Below are positions 1 through 8,667 of a DNA stretch of 54,581 nucleotides, in pieces. Origin of the DNA: Acidobacteria bacterium 28-1 (GTDB lineage: Bacteria; Acidobacteriota; Blastocatellia; Pyrinomonadales; Pyrinomonadaceae); the NCBI GenBank assembly GCA_002050365.1, contig MWYZ01000109.1:1-54581 (forward strand), written 5' to 3'. Position 1 is the first letter of the stretch, and each line of letters opens with the position of its first letter. Made by a program: the position numbers and the translations under genes. A model generated the notes under the pieces. That model was not told where the DNA came from. It saw only the letters and a program-made list of their open reading frames with translations, and made no database searches.

Positions 1-85
1 ACAGACATTGAAACTCTTCATCAGTCAAACCGGTGGCGGCAAGAAACTCTTTCGGCTTTTCTTTTAACTCCGCATATTTTAACAT
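1..85 (-). CDS. N-terminal fragment of an IS5-type transposase-like protein
   Basis: Reading leftwards from an ATG at 85, 28 codons are visible before the window edge. The peptide (MLKYAELKEKPKEFLAATG, then LTDEEFQCL) resembles the N-terminal helix-turn-helix segment of IS5-family DDE transposases, which commonly read 'LTxEEFexL'. The catalytic part lies outside the window, so neither completeness nor activity can be judged. Recognition rests on a short motif only. Confidence 0.4.
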   Translation of the reverse strand, partial: MLKYAELKEKPKEFLAATGLTDEEFQCL

Positions 86-240
86 TTACATAGATTAACC
101 GATTTTACTTATTTCCAATAATGTCTATTAAAAACGATAGGCTTTAGAAGATAAATCGAAAAAAAGCGTTGCTTTTATTTTTCAAATTTTTTTATTGAAA
201 GTTAAAATCGACAAACTGCCGACTAATCAGGAACAATCGT

Positions 241-462
241 TCAGCCGCGCAACGGATTGCCCCAGCCCGATTGAATGTATTCACCGTTTTCGACAATACA
301 CGGCACGACTAAATCGCCGCCCGAAAAATCCAACATTTCCTTTTGCCGGAGCGAATCGTTTTGCGCGTCATATTCGGTGAAAGAGACGTTGTTTTCGTTG
401 TAGTAATCACGCGCTTTCTGGCAATACGGACAATTTGGTTTGCTATAAATTATTAAAGACAT
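241..462 (-). CDS. glutaredoxin-family thiol oxidoreductase
   Basis: A 73-residue protein beginning MSLIIYSKPNCPYCQKARDY. The CPYC redox motif sits at about residues 11-14, right after the first beta strand, as in glutaredoxin and NrdH-type proteins, and a cis-Pro region (VVPCIVENG) follows. Such proteins reduce disulfides in the cytoplasm at the expense of glutathione or thioredoxin reductase. The frame is open for 60 further codons upstream, but the start at 462 is preferred because an AGGAGA Shine-Dalgarno lies just before it and the family domain starts there. The protein is short but otherwise complete. It is followed by no obvious partner gene. Confidence 0.85.
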   Translation of the reverse strand: MSLIIYSKPNCPYCQKARDYYNENNVSFTEYDAQNDSLRQKEMLDFSGGDLVVPCIVENGEYIQSGWGNPLRG

Positions 463-835
463 GATGAAATTCTCCTCTTCGTGAGATAGTTTATCCGAGA
501 CAGCTTCGAGTTCCAAGTTCTCAAGTTCTAAGTTTGTCGCTAGTAACCTGAAAATTATGGCGGACAGCGATACTTTTGAATTTTTCGAAAAACTTATAGA
601 GATTGAGATTCTGTGCGAAAAATGTAAAGTTCCCGAAGACAATACTTTGCTTCGATGCTTTCAATATCTTTCGGTGAAAACCATTTCTTATGGTGATTTT
701 GCTGGAACAGCGATTGCGCCAATTGCCGGGTTTGGCTGGAAAACACCGAGAAGGACAAACCTGTTTTATCGTGTCGCACAAAAATTCAAGACAAAATGAA
801 AATTGTGCGAATGAGCAGGGAAATAAATTTAAGTT

Positions 836-880
836 AAAAGTGAATAGCGAAAAGTGTGCAGTTTTTCGCTATTCACTTTT
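836..880. repeat. inverted repeat downstream of the rhodanese gene
   Basis: Two perfect 18-bp arms (836-853 and 863-880, AAAAGTGAATAGCGAAAA and its complement) enclose a 9-bp loop. It ends 3 bp beyond the stop of the rhodanese gene and could act as a transcription terminator. Its word-like arms also fit the family of small palindromic repeats scattered through this window. Apart from this hairpin, the 463-882 gap shows no gene I can support. Confidence 0.7.
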
Positions 881-882
881 CA

Positions 883-1203
883 TTAATACTTTGGGATTTT
901 CGGGTCAACATCATTCGACCACGCGGTGATGCCGCCTTTGAGGTTTGACATTTTCCCCTGATATCCGGCGCGTGTTAAAAATTCGATTGCCTGTGCGCTG
1001 CGCCCGCCCGCTTTGCATTGCAATATAAGTTCCTTCGAGTCGTCGAGTTCATTCATCCGCGGCATAATCTCGCCGAGCGGAATCAGTTTTGCGCCTTCGA
1101 TTTTCGCAAAGGCATATTCGTCCGGCTGGCGCACGTCAATGAGTTGAATGTCTTCGCCCGTGTCCATTCTTTTTTTTAGTTCGGTTGCGGTAATTTCCTG
1201 CAT
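883..1203 (-). CDS. rhodanese-like sulfurtransferase
   Basis: A single-domain rhodanese of 106 residues. The N-terminal 'LIDVRQPDEYAFAKIEGA' segment is the CH2-type rhodanese signature. The active-site loop reads CKAGGRS, with the catalytic Cys in the 'Cx5R'-like loop that carries persulfide sulfur; GGITAW near the C-terminus is also typical (GGixaW). Single-domain rhodaneses move sulfane sulfur in the cytoplasm; the acceptor cannot be told. The start at 1203 has a GAGGTG Shine-Dalgarno. No signal peptide is present. Confidence 0.9.
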   Translation of the reverse strand: MQEITATELKKRMDTGEDIQLIDVRQPDEYAFAKIEGAKLIPLGEIMPRMNELDDSKELILQCKAGGRSAQAIEFLTRAGYQGKMSNLKGGITAWSNDVDPKIPKY

Positions 1204-1280
1204 AAATTTTCACCTCTTGTAATTTTGATACTTCAATTTTATAACCGCATCGGAAATTTTCCGCAAATCGCGTGATTGGT

Positions 1281-1322
1281 TTCAAGTTGAAGGCTTGAAC
1301 TTGAAACTTGAAACTTGAAACT
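1281..1322. repeat. short tandem word repeat (CTTGAAA units)
   Basis: The sequence repeats ACTTGAA/CTTGAAA words several times in a row just upstream of the efflux operon. A related 'GTTCTCAAGTTC' run lies at 503-536. No coding role is visible; it belongs with the simple word-like repeats found in several intergenic regions here. Confidence 0.5.
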
Positions 1323-1431
1323 TTCTTGATTTACAAAAATTTACAAATCAAGGTTTTTCAATTCAACTAATTATTATAAAATCATCATCTTAAACAAAAC
1401 TTTATGCGAGTTTTACATTTATCCAAGGCGG

Positions 1432-2733
1432 GTGACTATTCTAAATTTAAAGATACTGATTAGCGTTTTTGTTTTGTTATTTTCTCTGGCTTGCAGCAAA
1501 ACCGAATCGGCGAGCGAGAAGCGGCAAAATACCAACGCAAACGAAACCAATACAGGTGCGCCGGTGACAATTTCGGTTGATAAATCCGTCGCGCGTGAGA
1601 TTCCCGCGTTCATTCAGGCGACGGGAAGTTTGATTGCCGACGAAACCTCAGACATCGCGCCGAAAGCGGCGGGCAAAGTCGTCAATGTATCAGCGAATGT
1701 CGGTCAATTTGTTCAACAGGGAAGCGTGATTGCCAAGATTGACGATAAAGATGCGCGGCTGCGATTGGCGGAAGCGCAAGCCGGCGTAACGCAGGCAATC
1801 GCCAGCGTGCGCCAAGCTGAAGCGCGTCTTGGACTTTCGCCGAACGGAACTTTTAACGCGACGACGATACCGGAAGTCCTTGCCGCTAATGCAAGTTACG
1901 AACAGACGGTTGCCGAACTTCGCCAAGCTGAAGCCAACGAAAAGCGTTACCGCGAACTCGTCGAAACGGGCGATGTTTCGTTGATTGTTTATGAACAATA
2001 TCGAACGCAACGCGACACGGCGCGGGCGCGTCTGAATGCGGCGAAACAGGCTCTCGAAGCTGCTTCCAACGCCGCCAGGCAAAACAATCAGGCAATCAAA
2101 AGCGCACAAGCAGCGGTCGAAGCGGCGCGAACACAGGTCGGAACGGCGGAGCAAGCCGTCACCGATACGGTTATCCGCGCACCTTTTTCCGGTTTTATCA
2201 GCAATCGTCCGGTCGCGGTCGGCGAATATGTTACCTCGGCAACGCCGGTCGCCACGATTCTTCGGGTTAATCCAATTAAAATTCAAATTCAAGTCGCCGA
2301 AGCCAACGTGCCTTTTATTACCCTTGGACGCGGCGTTTCCATCGAAGTTGACGCATACAAAGACAGAAAATTCGGCGGCAGGGTGACGGCGGTCAATCCG
2401 GCGATTGATCCGACTTCACGCTCGGCAGTGGTTGAAGCCGCGATTGAAAATGGCGATAATGCGCTGCGTTCGGGAATGTTTGCGACGGTCAGAATCAACC
2501 GTGAAGGCGGAAGCACTGGCGTGTTCGTGCCGAAGACCGCCGTCTTCAACGACCAAAGCACGCAGTCGTACCGCGTGTTCGTCATTCAGGAAAACGTGGC
2601 GAAACTGCGCGTCGTCCAACTCGGCACGGAAGAAAACGAGTTTATTCAAATTATTACGGGTGTTAATCCTGACGAAATCGTTGCGACGAGTAATTTAGCG
2701 CAGCTTTATGAAGGAGCGAAAGTGCAATTTTGA
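1432..2733 (+). CDS. RND efflux periplasmic adaptor (membrane fusion protein), lipoprotein
   Basis: A 433-residue protein with a lipoprotein signal peptide (LLFSLACSK, lipidated Cys near residue 21). It is followed by a biotinyl-lipoyl-like half motif (SDIAPKAAGKVVNVSANVGQ), a long alpha-helical hairpin rich in Ala, Gln and Glu (about residues 115-235), the second lipoyl half (DTVIRAPFSGFISNRPVAVG) and a beta-barrel plus membrane-proximal domain. This is the AcrA/MexA architecture. The protein would bridge the inner-membrane pump encoded next to the outer-membrane channel encoded at 6354. The start is GTG at 1432, with AAGGCGG just before it; no in-frame ATG gives a better signal peptide. Confidence 0.93.
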   Translation: MTILNLKILISVFVLLFSLACSKTESASEKRQNTNANETNTGAPVTISVDKSVAREIPAFIQATGSLIADETSDIAPKAAGKVVNVSANVGQFVQQGSVIAKIDDKDARLRLAEAQAGVTQAIASVRQAEARLGLSPNGTFNATTIPEVLAANASYEQTVAELRQAEANEKRYRELVETGDVSLIVYEQYRTQRDTARARLNAAKQALEAASNAARQNNQAIKSAQAAVEAARTQVGTAEQAVTDTVIRAPFSGFISNRPVAVGEYVTSATPVATILRVNPIKIQIQVAEANVPFITLGRGVSIEVDAYKDRKFGGRVTAVNPAIDPTSRSAVVEAAIENGDNALRSGMFATVRINREGGSTGVFVPKTAVFNDQSTQSYRVFVIQENVAKLRVVQLGTEENEFIQIITGVNPDEIVATSNLAQLYEGAKVQF

Positions 2734-2751
2734 TGAATCGTATTTTTAGTC

Positions 2752-2880
2752 GGAGCGCGGGCATCCTGCCTGCATTGAGCGCGACGGCGCGAATAATAGT
2801 TTCGATTAAATCCAAGTTTGAGTATGACGGAACTTTTTAGATTGCTCGCGCAATCTTTGCAGGCAAGATGCCCGCGCTCC
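2752..2880. repeat. inverted repeat between adaptor and RND pump genes
   Basis: Arms of 23 bp (2752-2774 and 2858-2880, beginning GGAGCGCGGGCATC) match with one C/T difference. A smaller hairpin (GATTGC...GCAATC, 2840-2855) sits inside. The element fills the gap between the adaptor stop and the pump start, so it would be transcribed with the operon and could fold in the mRNA. It has no ORF. Confidence 0.8.
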
Positions 2881-2892
2881 CGGTGAAAAATT

Positions 2893-5800
2893 ATGCAATG
2901 GCTGGCTGAAATTTGTGTTCATCGTCCCGTGTTTGCGACTGTTATCGTTTTATTCTTAACGGTTGTCGGCGGTTTTAGTTTTTTCACGCTCGGCGTTGAC
3001 CGTTTTCCCAAAATTGATTTGCCGACCGTCAGCGTTCAAACCTCAAATACGGGCGCGGCTCCAGAAGAAATCGAATCGGAGATAACCGATATTATCGAAG
3101 GCGCGGTCAACACCGTTCCGGGTATCGAGGAGATGCGCTCGACATCTTCGCAAGGTCGCTCGAACGTCACGCTGACTTTTAATCTCGACAAAGACCCCGA
3201 CCAGGCGTATCAGGAAATTCAGCAAAAACTCAGCGGCGTGGTTAATCGTCTGCCGGAAACCGCCGACCCGCCGGTCATTCGCAAAAACGACCCCGATTCA
3301 CAGCCGGTTTTGATTTACGCTATCAGTGCGCCGCGCTCGGTCGTAGAATTGACCGATTTTGTCCAAAACCAAATTCAAGAGCGTATCGAAAACGCCGAAG
3401 GCGTGGGCGAAGTGCAAATCTTCGGCGGTCGCCAGCGCGAGATAAAAATTTACATCAATCCCGACCGACTTCGCGCATTTAATCTTTCGGTGACGGAAGT
3501 TTCCAACGCCATCAGAGCGCAAAATCAGGAACTGCCCGGCGGTTCGGTCAACGAAGGCACGCGCTCGATTACTCTACGCACGATTAGTAAAGTTGAAGAC
3601 GTAAAAGATTTTAATGAAATCGTCATCACCACGCGTAACAATTTTCCGATAAAAATCAAAGACATCGGACGAGTGGAAGACGGCGGTGTCGAACCGACAA
3701 CCGCCGCGGCGCTTGACGGCACGCAAGCGGTTTTTCTCGCTATTCGGAAGCAATCCGGCTCGAACACAATTGCGTTGATTGCCGGCGTTAAACAGAGAAT
3801 GGCGGAAATCATTCCGACGCTGCCGCCCGATTTGAAAGTCGCCATCACGCGCGACCAATCGGAATTTATCGAAAACAGCTTGCACGCGATCGAAGAGCAT
3901 TTAATCATCGGCGGTATTCTGGCGGCGGTCGTCGTATTTTTGTTTTTGTGGAATATCCGCTCGACGATTATCGCCGCGCTCGCCATTCCCGTTTCGATTA
4001 TCGCTTCCTTCGCCGTTATCGCCGCTCTTGGTTACTCGCTTAACCAGATGACGATGCTCGCTTTAACCTTGATGGTCGGTATCGTGATTGACGACGCGAT
4101 TGTCGTGCTGGAAAATATTTACCGCTTTGTCGAAGAAAAGGGAATGCACCCGTTTCAAGCGGCGATTGAAGGCACGCGCGAAATCGGTCTGGCGGTTCTG
4201 GCAACGACGCTCTCCTTGCTCGCCGTGTTTATTCCCGTCGGCTTTATGACCGGAATCGTCGGACGTTTTATGTCGTCGTTCGGTTTGACCTCGGCGGCGG
4301 CAATTGCCGTTTCATTAATCGTTTCGTTCACGCTGACACCGATGCTCGCTGCTCGCTGGATTAAACCGCGTAAGGAAAGTGATCAGTGGTCGGTGGTCGA
4401 TGGTCAGAATGATGTCGAGCCGTCAACTTCGAGTGAAGAAAAACTAACGGAAGAAGAAATGTCGGCAGCCACCAGACAACAAACAACTGACCACCGACCA
4501 CCGACCACCGACCACTCTAAAGAATCGTGGTTCTACGACAAAATTGACCGTTCCTATACTTGGCTCTTGAAACTTTCGATGCGCTTTCGTTGGGCGGTAG
4601 TGCTGCTCTGCGTCATTGTCGTTGCTTCGATTTATCCGCTGTTCAATTACGTCGGCATGGCGTTTTTGCCGGACGAAGACGAATCGGCTTTTAGCATCAA
4701 CTTGCGCGGTCCGCAGGGAACAAGTCTCGCCGCCACACAAAGCATTCTCGAACGCATCGCCCGCGACATCCGCGAACAGCTTCCGGGCTTACAGAATACA
4801 TTAGTGCAGGTCGGCGGTTTCGGCGGCGGAACGAATAATGCCGGTTCGGTCAACGTCAGTTTGGTTCCGGTTGATGCCCGCGAATCTTCACAAGCCGATT
4901 TAATTAACAAAACGCGGGGCATCGTCAAAAAATATCAATCGAAAGATTATCGAGTAAATGTTTCCGGCTCGTCTTCTATCGGCAATAGTTTGGGACTGGG
5001 ACGCGGCGGTTCGGGCATCGGTTATTTCATCGCCGGACCGGATATTCAAAAACTCGACGAATACTCGAATCAGTTAGTCGAAAAACTCCGGGCGGACGAT
5101 ACTTTCCGCGATGCCGACCGCTCGCTCGAACTCGGCAGTCCCGAAATTCGAGTTTTAATAGATCGCGCGAAAGCGGCTGATTTGGGCGTGCAGGCGGGTG
5201 ATGTGGCGCAGGCGGTGAACATTCTTTCCGCCGGACAGCGCGTTTCGACATTCAGCGAAGGCTCAGACCAGTATGACGTGCTTGTTCAAGCCGACGAACC
5301 GTTTCGACGGACGCGCGACAGCTTGCAGTATTTCACGGTCGCTTCGTCAAACGGCGGAACGGTCGGACTGGAAAAATTAGTCAGACTTGAAGAAGGTTTG
5401 AGTCCGGCTTCGATTAACCGCCTTAATCGTCAGCGGCAAGTGACGATTTCCGCGAGCCTGCCGCCGAACGCTTCGGAATCCGACGCGCTCGCCGTTTTGC
5501 AGCGTCACGCCGCATCGCTCAAAATGTCGCAGGAATATCGAACGGGCGTAACCGGACAATCGCAGGAACTCGAACGCGCCTACGATTCGTTTATGCTGGC
5601 GTTTCTGCTTTCGTTCGTGTTTATGTATCTGATTCTGGCGGCGCAGTTTGAATCGTTTATTCACCCGATTACGATTCTTCTTACCCTGCCGCTTTCGATT
5701 CCGTTCGCGCTTCTTTCGACTTTGATTGCCGGACAAACTCTCAACATCTTTTCCGCGCTCGGAATTTTGTTGCTTTTCGGCATCGTCAAGAAAAACGCGA

Positions 5801-6249
5801 TTTTGCAGATTGACCACACGAACCATCTGCGGGCGACGGGAATGGAGCGTTACGACGCGATTATCCAGGCAAACCGCGACCGTCTGCGTCCGATTTTGAT
5901 GACGACGATTGCGCTGGTTGCCGGAATGATTCCGCTCGTCGTCGGCAGCGGTGCGGGCGCGGCGACGAATCGCTCAATCGGGATTTTAGTGGTCGGCGGT
6001 CAATCAATGTGTTTGCTCTTAACTTTATTGGCTGTTCCCGTGTTTTATTCGTTGTTTGACGACGCGCAGGAATCAACTCTCTGGCAACGTATTGGCGCAA
6101 GTTACAAGAACTTTAAAGTTAATAATCTGCGTCCGGCTTATCAAAAAGTGACGGCGATGTTTAGAAAATCTAAAAAAGAAAAGGAAGTTAAGGTTGAGGA
6201 TTTAAGCGCGGTGAGCGAGAGTTATGCCGAGCCGACTTCGAGCAAATAA
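2893..6249 (+). CDS. RND-family multidrug efflux pump, inner membrane (AcrB/MexB type)
   Basis: An 1118-residue proton-driven exporter with the family layout: TM1 at the N-terminus, a large periplasmic loop, TM2-TM6, a cytoplasmic linker, TM7, a second periplasmic loop and TM8-TM12. The proton-relay acidic pair is D400-D401 in 'VGIVIDDAIVVLEN', and the TM10 lysine is K966 in 'FGIVKKNAILQ'. It should form a trimer with the adaptor encoded upstream and the outer-membrane factor downstream. Substrate cannot be predicted. The central cytoplasmic linker is expanded by about 45 residues (498-541) because an inverted word repeat is translated there, which makes the protein longer than AcrB (about 1050). 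C-terminal residues past TM12 are long and charged. Confidence 0.96.
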   Translation: MQWLAEICVHRPVFATVIVLFLTVVGGFSFFTLGVDRFPKIDLPTVSVQTSNTGAAPEEIESEITDIIEGAVNTVPGIEEMRSTSSQGRSNVTLTFNLDKDPDQAYQEIQQKLSGVVNRLPETADPPVIRKNDPDSQPVLIYAISAPRSVVELTDFVQNQIQERIENAEGVGEVQIFGGRQREIKIYINPDRLRAFNLSVTEVSNAIRAQNQELPGGSVNEGTRSITLRTISKVEDVKDFNEIVITTRNNFPIKIKDIGRVEDGGVEPTTAAALDGTQAVFLAIRKQSGSNTIALIAGVKQRMAEIIPTLPPDLKVAITRDQSEFIENSLHAIEEHLIIGGILAAVVVFLFLWNIRSTIIAALAIPVSIIASFAVIAALGYSLNQMTMLALTLMVGIVIDDAIVVLENIYRFVEEKGMHPFQAAIEGTREIGLAVLATTLSLLAVFIPVGFMTGIVGRFMSSFGLTSAAAIAVSLIVSFTLTPMLAARWIKPRKESDQWSVVDGQNDVEPSTSSEEKLTEEEMSAATRQQTTDHRPPTTDHSKESWFYDKIDRSYTWLLKLSMRFRWAVVLLCVIVVASIYPLFNYVGMAFLPDEDESAFSINLRGPQGTSLAATQSILERIARDIREQLPGLQNTLVQVGGFGGGTNNAGSVNVSLVPVDARESSQADLINKTRGIVKKYQSKDYRVNVSGSSSIGNSLGLGRGGSGIGYFIAGPDIQKLDEYSNQLVEKLRADDTFRDADRSLELGSPEIRVLIDRAKAADLGVQAGDVAQAVNILSAGQRVSTFSEGSDQYDVLVQADEPFRRTRDSLQYFTVASSNGGTVGLEKLVRLEEGLSPASINRLNRQRQVTISASLPPNASESDALAVLQRHAASLKMSQEYRTGVTGQSQELERAYDSFMLAFLLSFVFMYLILAAQFESFIHPITILLTLPLSIPFALLSTLIAGQTLNIFSALGILLLFGIVKKNAILQIDHTNHLRATGMERYDAIIQANRDRLRPILMTTIALVAGMIPLVVGSGAGAATNRSIGILVVGGQSMCLLLTLLAVPVFYSLFDDAQESTLWQRIGASYKNFKVNNLRPAYQKVTAMFRKSKKEKEVKVEDLSAVSESYAEPTSSK
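4385..4516. repeat. inverted word repeat inside the RND pump reading frame
   Basis: GGTCGGTGGTC-type words at 4385-4407 are inverted as CCACCGACCACCGACC at 4487-4516. The segment keeps the reading frame and codes for a hydrophilic linker (QWSVVDGQ ... TTDHRPPTTDH) between TM6 and TM7. The same kind of word repeat, without coding role, lies between genes at 33967-34034. Confidence 0.75.
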
Positions 6250-6263
6250 CCGGGAGCGGACTT

Positions 6264-6298
6264 GAAAGGCGAAAGGCTGAAGGCGAAAGGCGAAAGTT
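6264..6298. repeat. tandem GGCGAAAG words
   Basis: The gap between pump and outer-membrane factor holds four to five near copies of AAGGCGAAAG / AAGGCTGA. No ORF is present. It is another of the short word-like repeats. Confidence 0.5.
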
Positions 6299-6353
6299 AA
6301 ATCTATGCGCTTCTTTTATCCTTTCACATCGCGTTTCGACTTAGGATTTTGTT

Positions 6354-8417
6354 ATGAGTAAAAAGTTATTTTCAGTATATTTTTTAATTCTTCTCACGGT
6401 TTTAACGGCGACGGCGCAAACGCCGCAAACGCCTCCGCCTACCCAGCAGCCGACACAACAACCGACGCAGCCGACACAAACTCAGCCGCAAACAAATCAG
6501 CCGACTACGCAACAGCCGACGACTCGGACGCAACAGCAGCAACAACAACCGAATTTGCCGACGCAACCGCAACCGCCCGGCGTAACGCCGAGCGGACAGA
6601 TTGCCAATCCGAACACCGTTATTCAGCAAACGCCGACGCAAAATGTGGGAACTTCCGGCGGCGTTGCGCCCACGGTTTTGCCCGACGACCCGCCACCAGT
6701 CGCGCCGAATTTTGAAGCGCCGCTTCGTCCGCTTCCCTCAGCCGAGCGCGTTGGCGTTGACCAGATGAATCAAATACCGATGACTTTGGAAGAAGCCATA
6801 ACGCTTGCCTTGCAAAACAATAACGATATTGATTCATCGAAAATTAACGTGCAGATTGCAGAGTTTAATTTAAAAGGTGCGCGGGGCGTTTACGACCCGC
6901 AATTAATCGGTGAAAGTTATTACGAGCGGCGCACTACGCCGACGGCTTCGACTATCGGCGGCGCGGGCGCGAGCGGCTCGGTCACGCAAAGCGATTTTCG
7001 CACGAACTTCGGCGCGAGCGGTTTTTCGCCATTCGCGGGCGGCTCTTACACAGCCGATTTTTCGGCGGCTCGCACGACGACCAATAACCAAAACGCTTTG
7101 CTCAATCCGCAATTTCCGGGCGCGTTAAATTTAACTTACATTCAACCTTTGTGGCGCGGCTTGCGATTCGACAATAATCGCCGCAACATCGAAATCGCTA
7201 AGAAAAATTTGAGCCTGACCGACGCGCAGTTTCGCGGGCGCGCCATCGAAGTCATCGCGCAGGTTGAGCAAGCATATTGGAATCTGGTTTTTGCTCTGCG
7301 AAATTTGCAAGTCCAAATTGATGCCGTCAAGCAAGCCCGAACGCAGCTTGAAAGCAATCAGCGACTGGTCAGCAAAGGCGTACTCGCGCCGATTGACGTT
7401 GTCGCCGCGACGACGCAAATCACCACATTTGAGCAGAGCGTCTACACGGCGCAGGAAGACGTAACACGCGCGGAAAATAATCTGAAAACTTTGATGCTGC
7501 CCGATAGAACATCAGAAATTTGGTCGCGCCCGATTACGCCGATCTCCGAAGTCAGTCTTGAACCACCGCGCGTCAATTTGGAAATTGCAACTGCCGAAGC
7601 TCTTCGCAGTCGCCCGGAAATCACGCAGCTTCAAACGAGTTCCGAAATCAATCAAATTGACGAGCGTTATTTCCGCGACCAAACAAAACCGCAAATTAAC
7701 CTTGTCGCCAATTACACTTCGGCAGGTTTGGCGGGAACGGCAAACGAGATTTCGCGCACGTCGAACACCGTCAATACGGATTTGCTGGCGCGTATCAACC
7801 AACTTTCGGCGGCGCAAAATCTTCCGCCGCTCGTCATCAATCCGACGACCACCGTTAGCGCGCCGCCCGGAAATTTAGTCGGCGGTTTTTTCAATTCGCT
7901 CGGCGGAATTTTCTCGCAAAGATACCCGACTTACCGCCTCGGCGTGCAAATCGCGCTGCCATTCGGAAACCGCGTCGCCGAAGCCAATCTCGGTCGTTCT
8001 TTAGCGGAAGCGACGCAAATCAGAAACACGCGTGCGCAGCAAGAACAAATTATCGAAGCTGAAGTGAGAAATTCTTTGCAGGCTTTGCGTTCCGCCGAAG
8101 CGCGTTTGTCTTCTGCGCTCGCTTCACGTCAATCAGCCGAGCAGCTTTACGAAAGCGAGCAACGGCAATTTCGTTCCGGCGTGACGACATTTTATTTAGT
8201 GCTGCAACGCCAAACCGAATTATTGGCGGCGAGAAGCAGAGAGCTACAGGCGCAGACAGATTTGAACAAAGCGATTTCTGAATTTCAACGCGCGACGGGA
8301 ACGACGCTTTCGGCAAACAACGTAACTGTTTCGGACGGCGCGAATTTAATCAAAACAAATTTGCGACGAACGACGGCTTTCAACTCGAGATTTTTTACCA
8401 AATCGGAAGACAAATAG
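6354..8417 (+). CDS. TolC-like outer-membrane efflux protein
   Basis: A 687-residue protein with a signal peptide (LLTVLTATAQ, cleavage near residue 21), then an unusual Gln/Pro/Thr-rich stretch to about residue 75, then two OEP repeats. The first OEP repeat contains 'MTLEEAITLALQNNNDIDSSK', and the second ends with the long helix around 'RSAEARLSSALASRQSA'. OEP proteins trimerise into a channel through the outer membrane and periplasm. Its position directly after the adaptor and the pump completes a tripartite operon. The low-complexity N-terminal extension is longer than in TolC itself (about 470 mature residues) and probably disordered. Function is well supported; the substrate is not known. 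Confidence 0.93.
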   Translation: MSKKLFSVYFLILLTVLTATAQTPQTPPPTQQPTQQPTQPTQTQPQTNQPTTQQPTTRTQQQQQQPNLPTQPQPPGVTPSGQIANPNTVIQQTPTQNVGTSGGVAPTVLPDDPPPVAPNFEAPLRPLPSAERVGVDQMNQIPMTLEEAITLALQNNNDIDSSKINVQIAEFNLKGARGVYDPQLIGESYYERRTTPTASTIGGAGASGSVTQSDFRTNFGASGFSPFAGGSYTADFSAARTTTNNQNALLNPQFPGALNLTYIQPLWRGLRFDNNRRNIEIAKKNLSLTDAQFRGRAIEVIAQVEQAYWNLVFALRNLQVQIDAVKQARTQLESNQRLVSKGVLAPIDVVAATTQITTFEQSVYTAQEDVTRAENNLKTLMLPDRTSEIWSRPITPISEVSLEPPRVNLEIATAEALRSRPEITQLQTSSEINQIDERYFRDQTKPQINLVANYTSAGLAGTANEISRTSNTVNTDLLARINQLSAAQNLPPLVINPTTTVSAPPGNLVGGFFNSLGGIFSQRYPTYRLGVQIALPFGNRVAEANLGRSLAEATQIRNTRAQQEQIIEAEVRNSLQALRSAEARLSSALASRQSAEQLYESEQRQFRSGVTTFYLVLQRQTELLAARSRELQAQTDLNKAISEFQRATGTTLSANNVTVSDGANLIKTNLRRTTAFNSRFFTKSEDK

Positions 8418-8448
8418 TTTACCAAGAATGAAAGTAATAGACGGTCAT

Positions 8449-8628
8449 TTAACCGTCGATTTCTTCTTCATTGTGAAGTTTCTCAGCACATTTCGGGCAA
8501 TAGTCTTTGCGAAGGATACGAACAAGCAAACCTTTTGCTTTCGCTCTTTTTCTGGCTTGACGTGCGCTGCGCGTATCGCTATCAATCATATCTCCGCAAG
8601 CGTCGCAAAAAATTGTGTATTCAATCAT
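8449..8628 (-). CDS. small zinc-ribbon protein
   Basis: A 59-residue frame from ATG at 8628 with two CxxC knuckles (CDAC near residue 8, CPKC near residue 44) separated by a very basic helix (RSARQARKRAKAKGL). The layout suggests a treble-clef or zinc-ribbon fold that may bind nucleic acid, but I do not recognise a named family. The weak Shine-Dalgarno is GAGTGGG. It lies 39 bp downstream of the PEP synthase stop on the same strand, so it may be co-transcribed. The codon pattern and paired cysteines support a real gene. Confidence 0.72.
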   Translation of the reverse strand: MIEYTIFCDACGDMIDSDTRSARQARKRAKAKGLLVRILRKDYCPKCAEKLHNEEEIDG

Positions 8629-8667
8629 CCCACTCTATTTCATCTCAAATTTGTTTCTCTTTCTAAA

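Noticed and set aside
557..799. 80-residue frame between glutaredoxin and rhodanese genes
   Set aside because: No motif, no Shine-Dalgarno, and equal-length frames on the other strand; probably non-coding.
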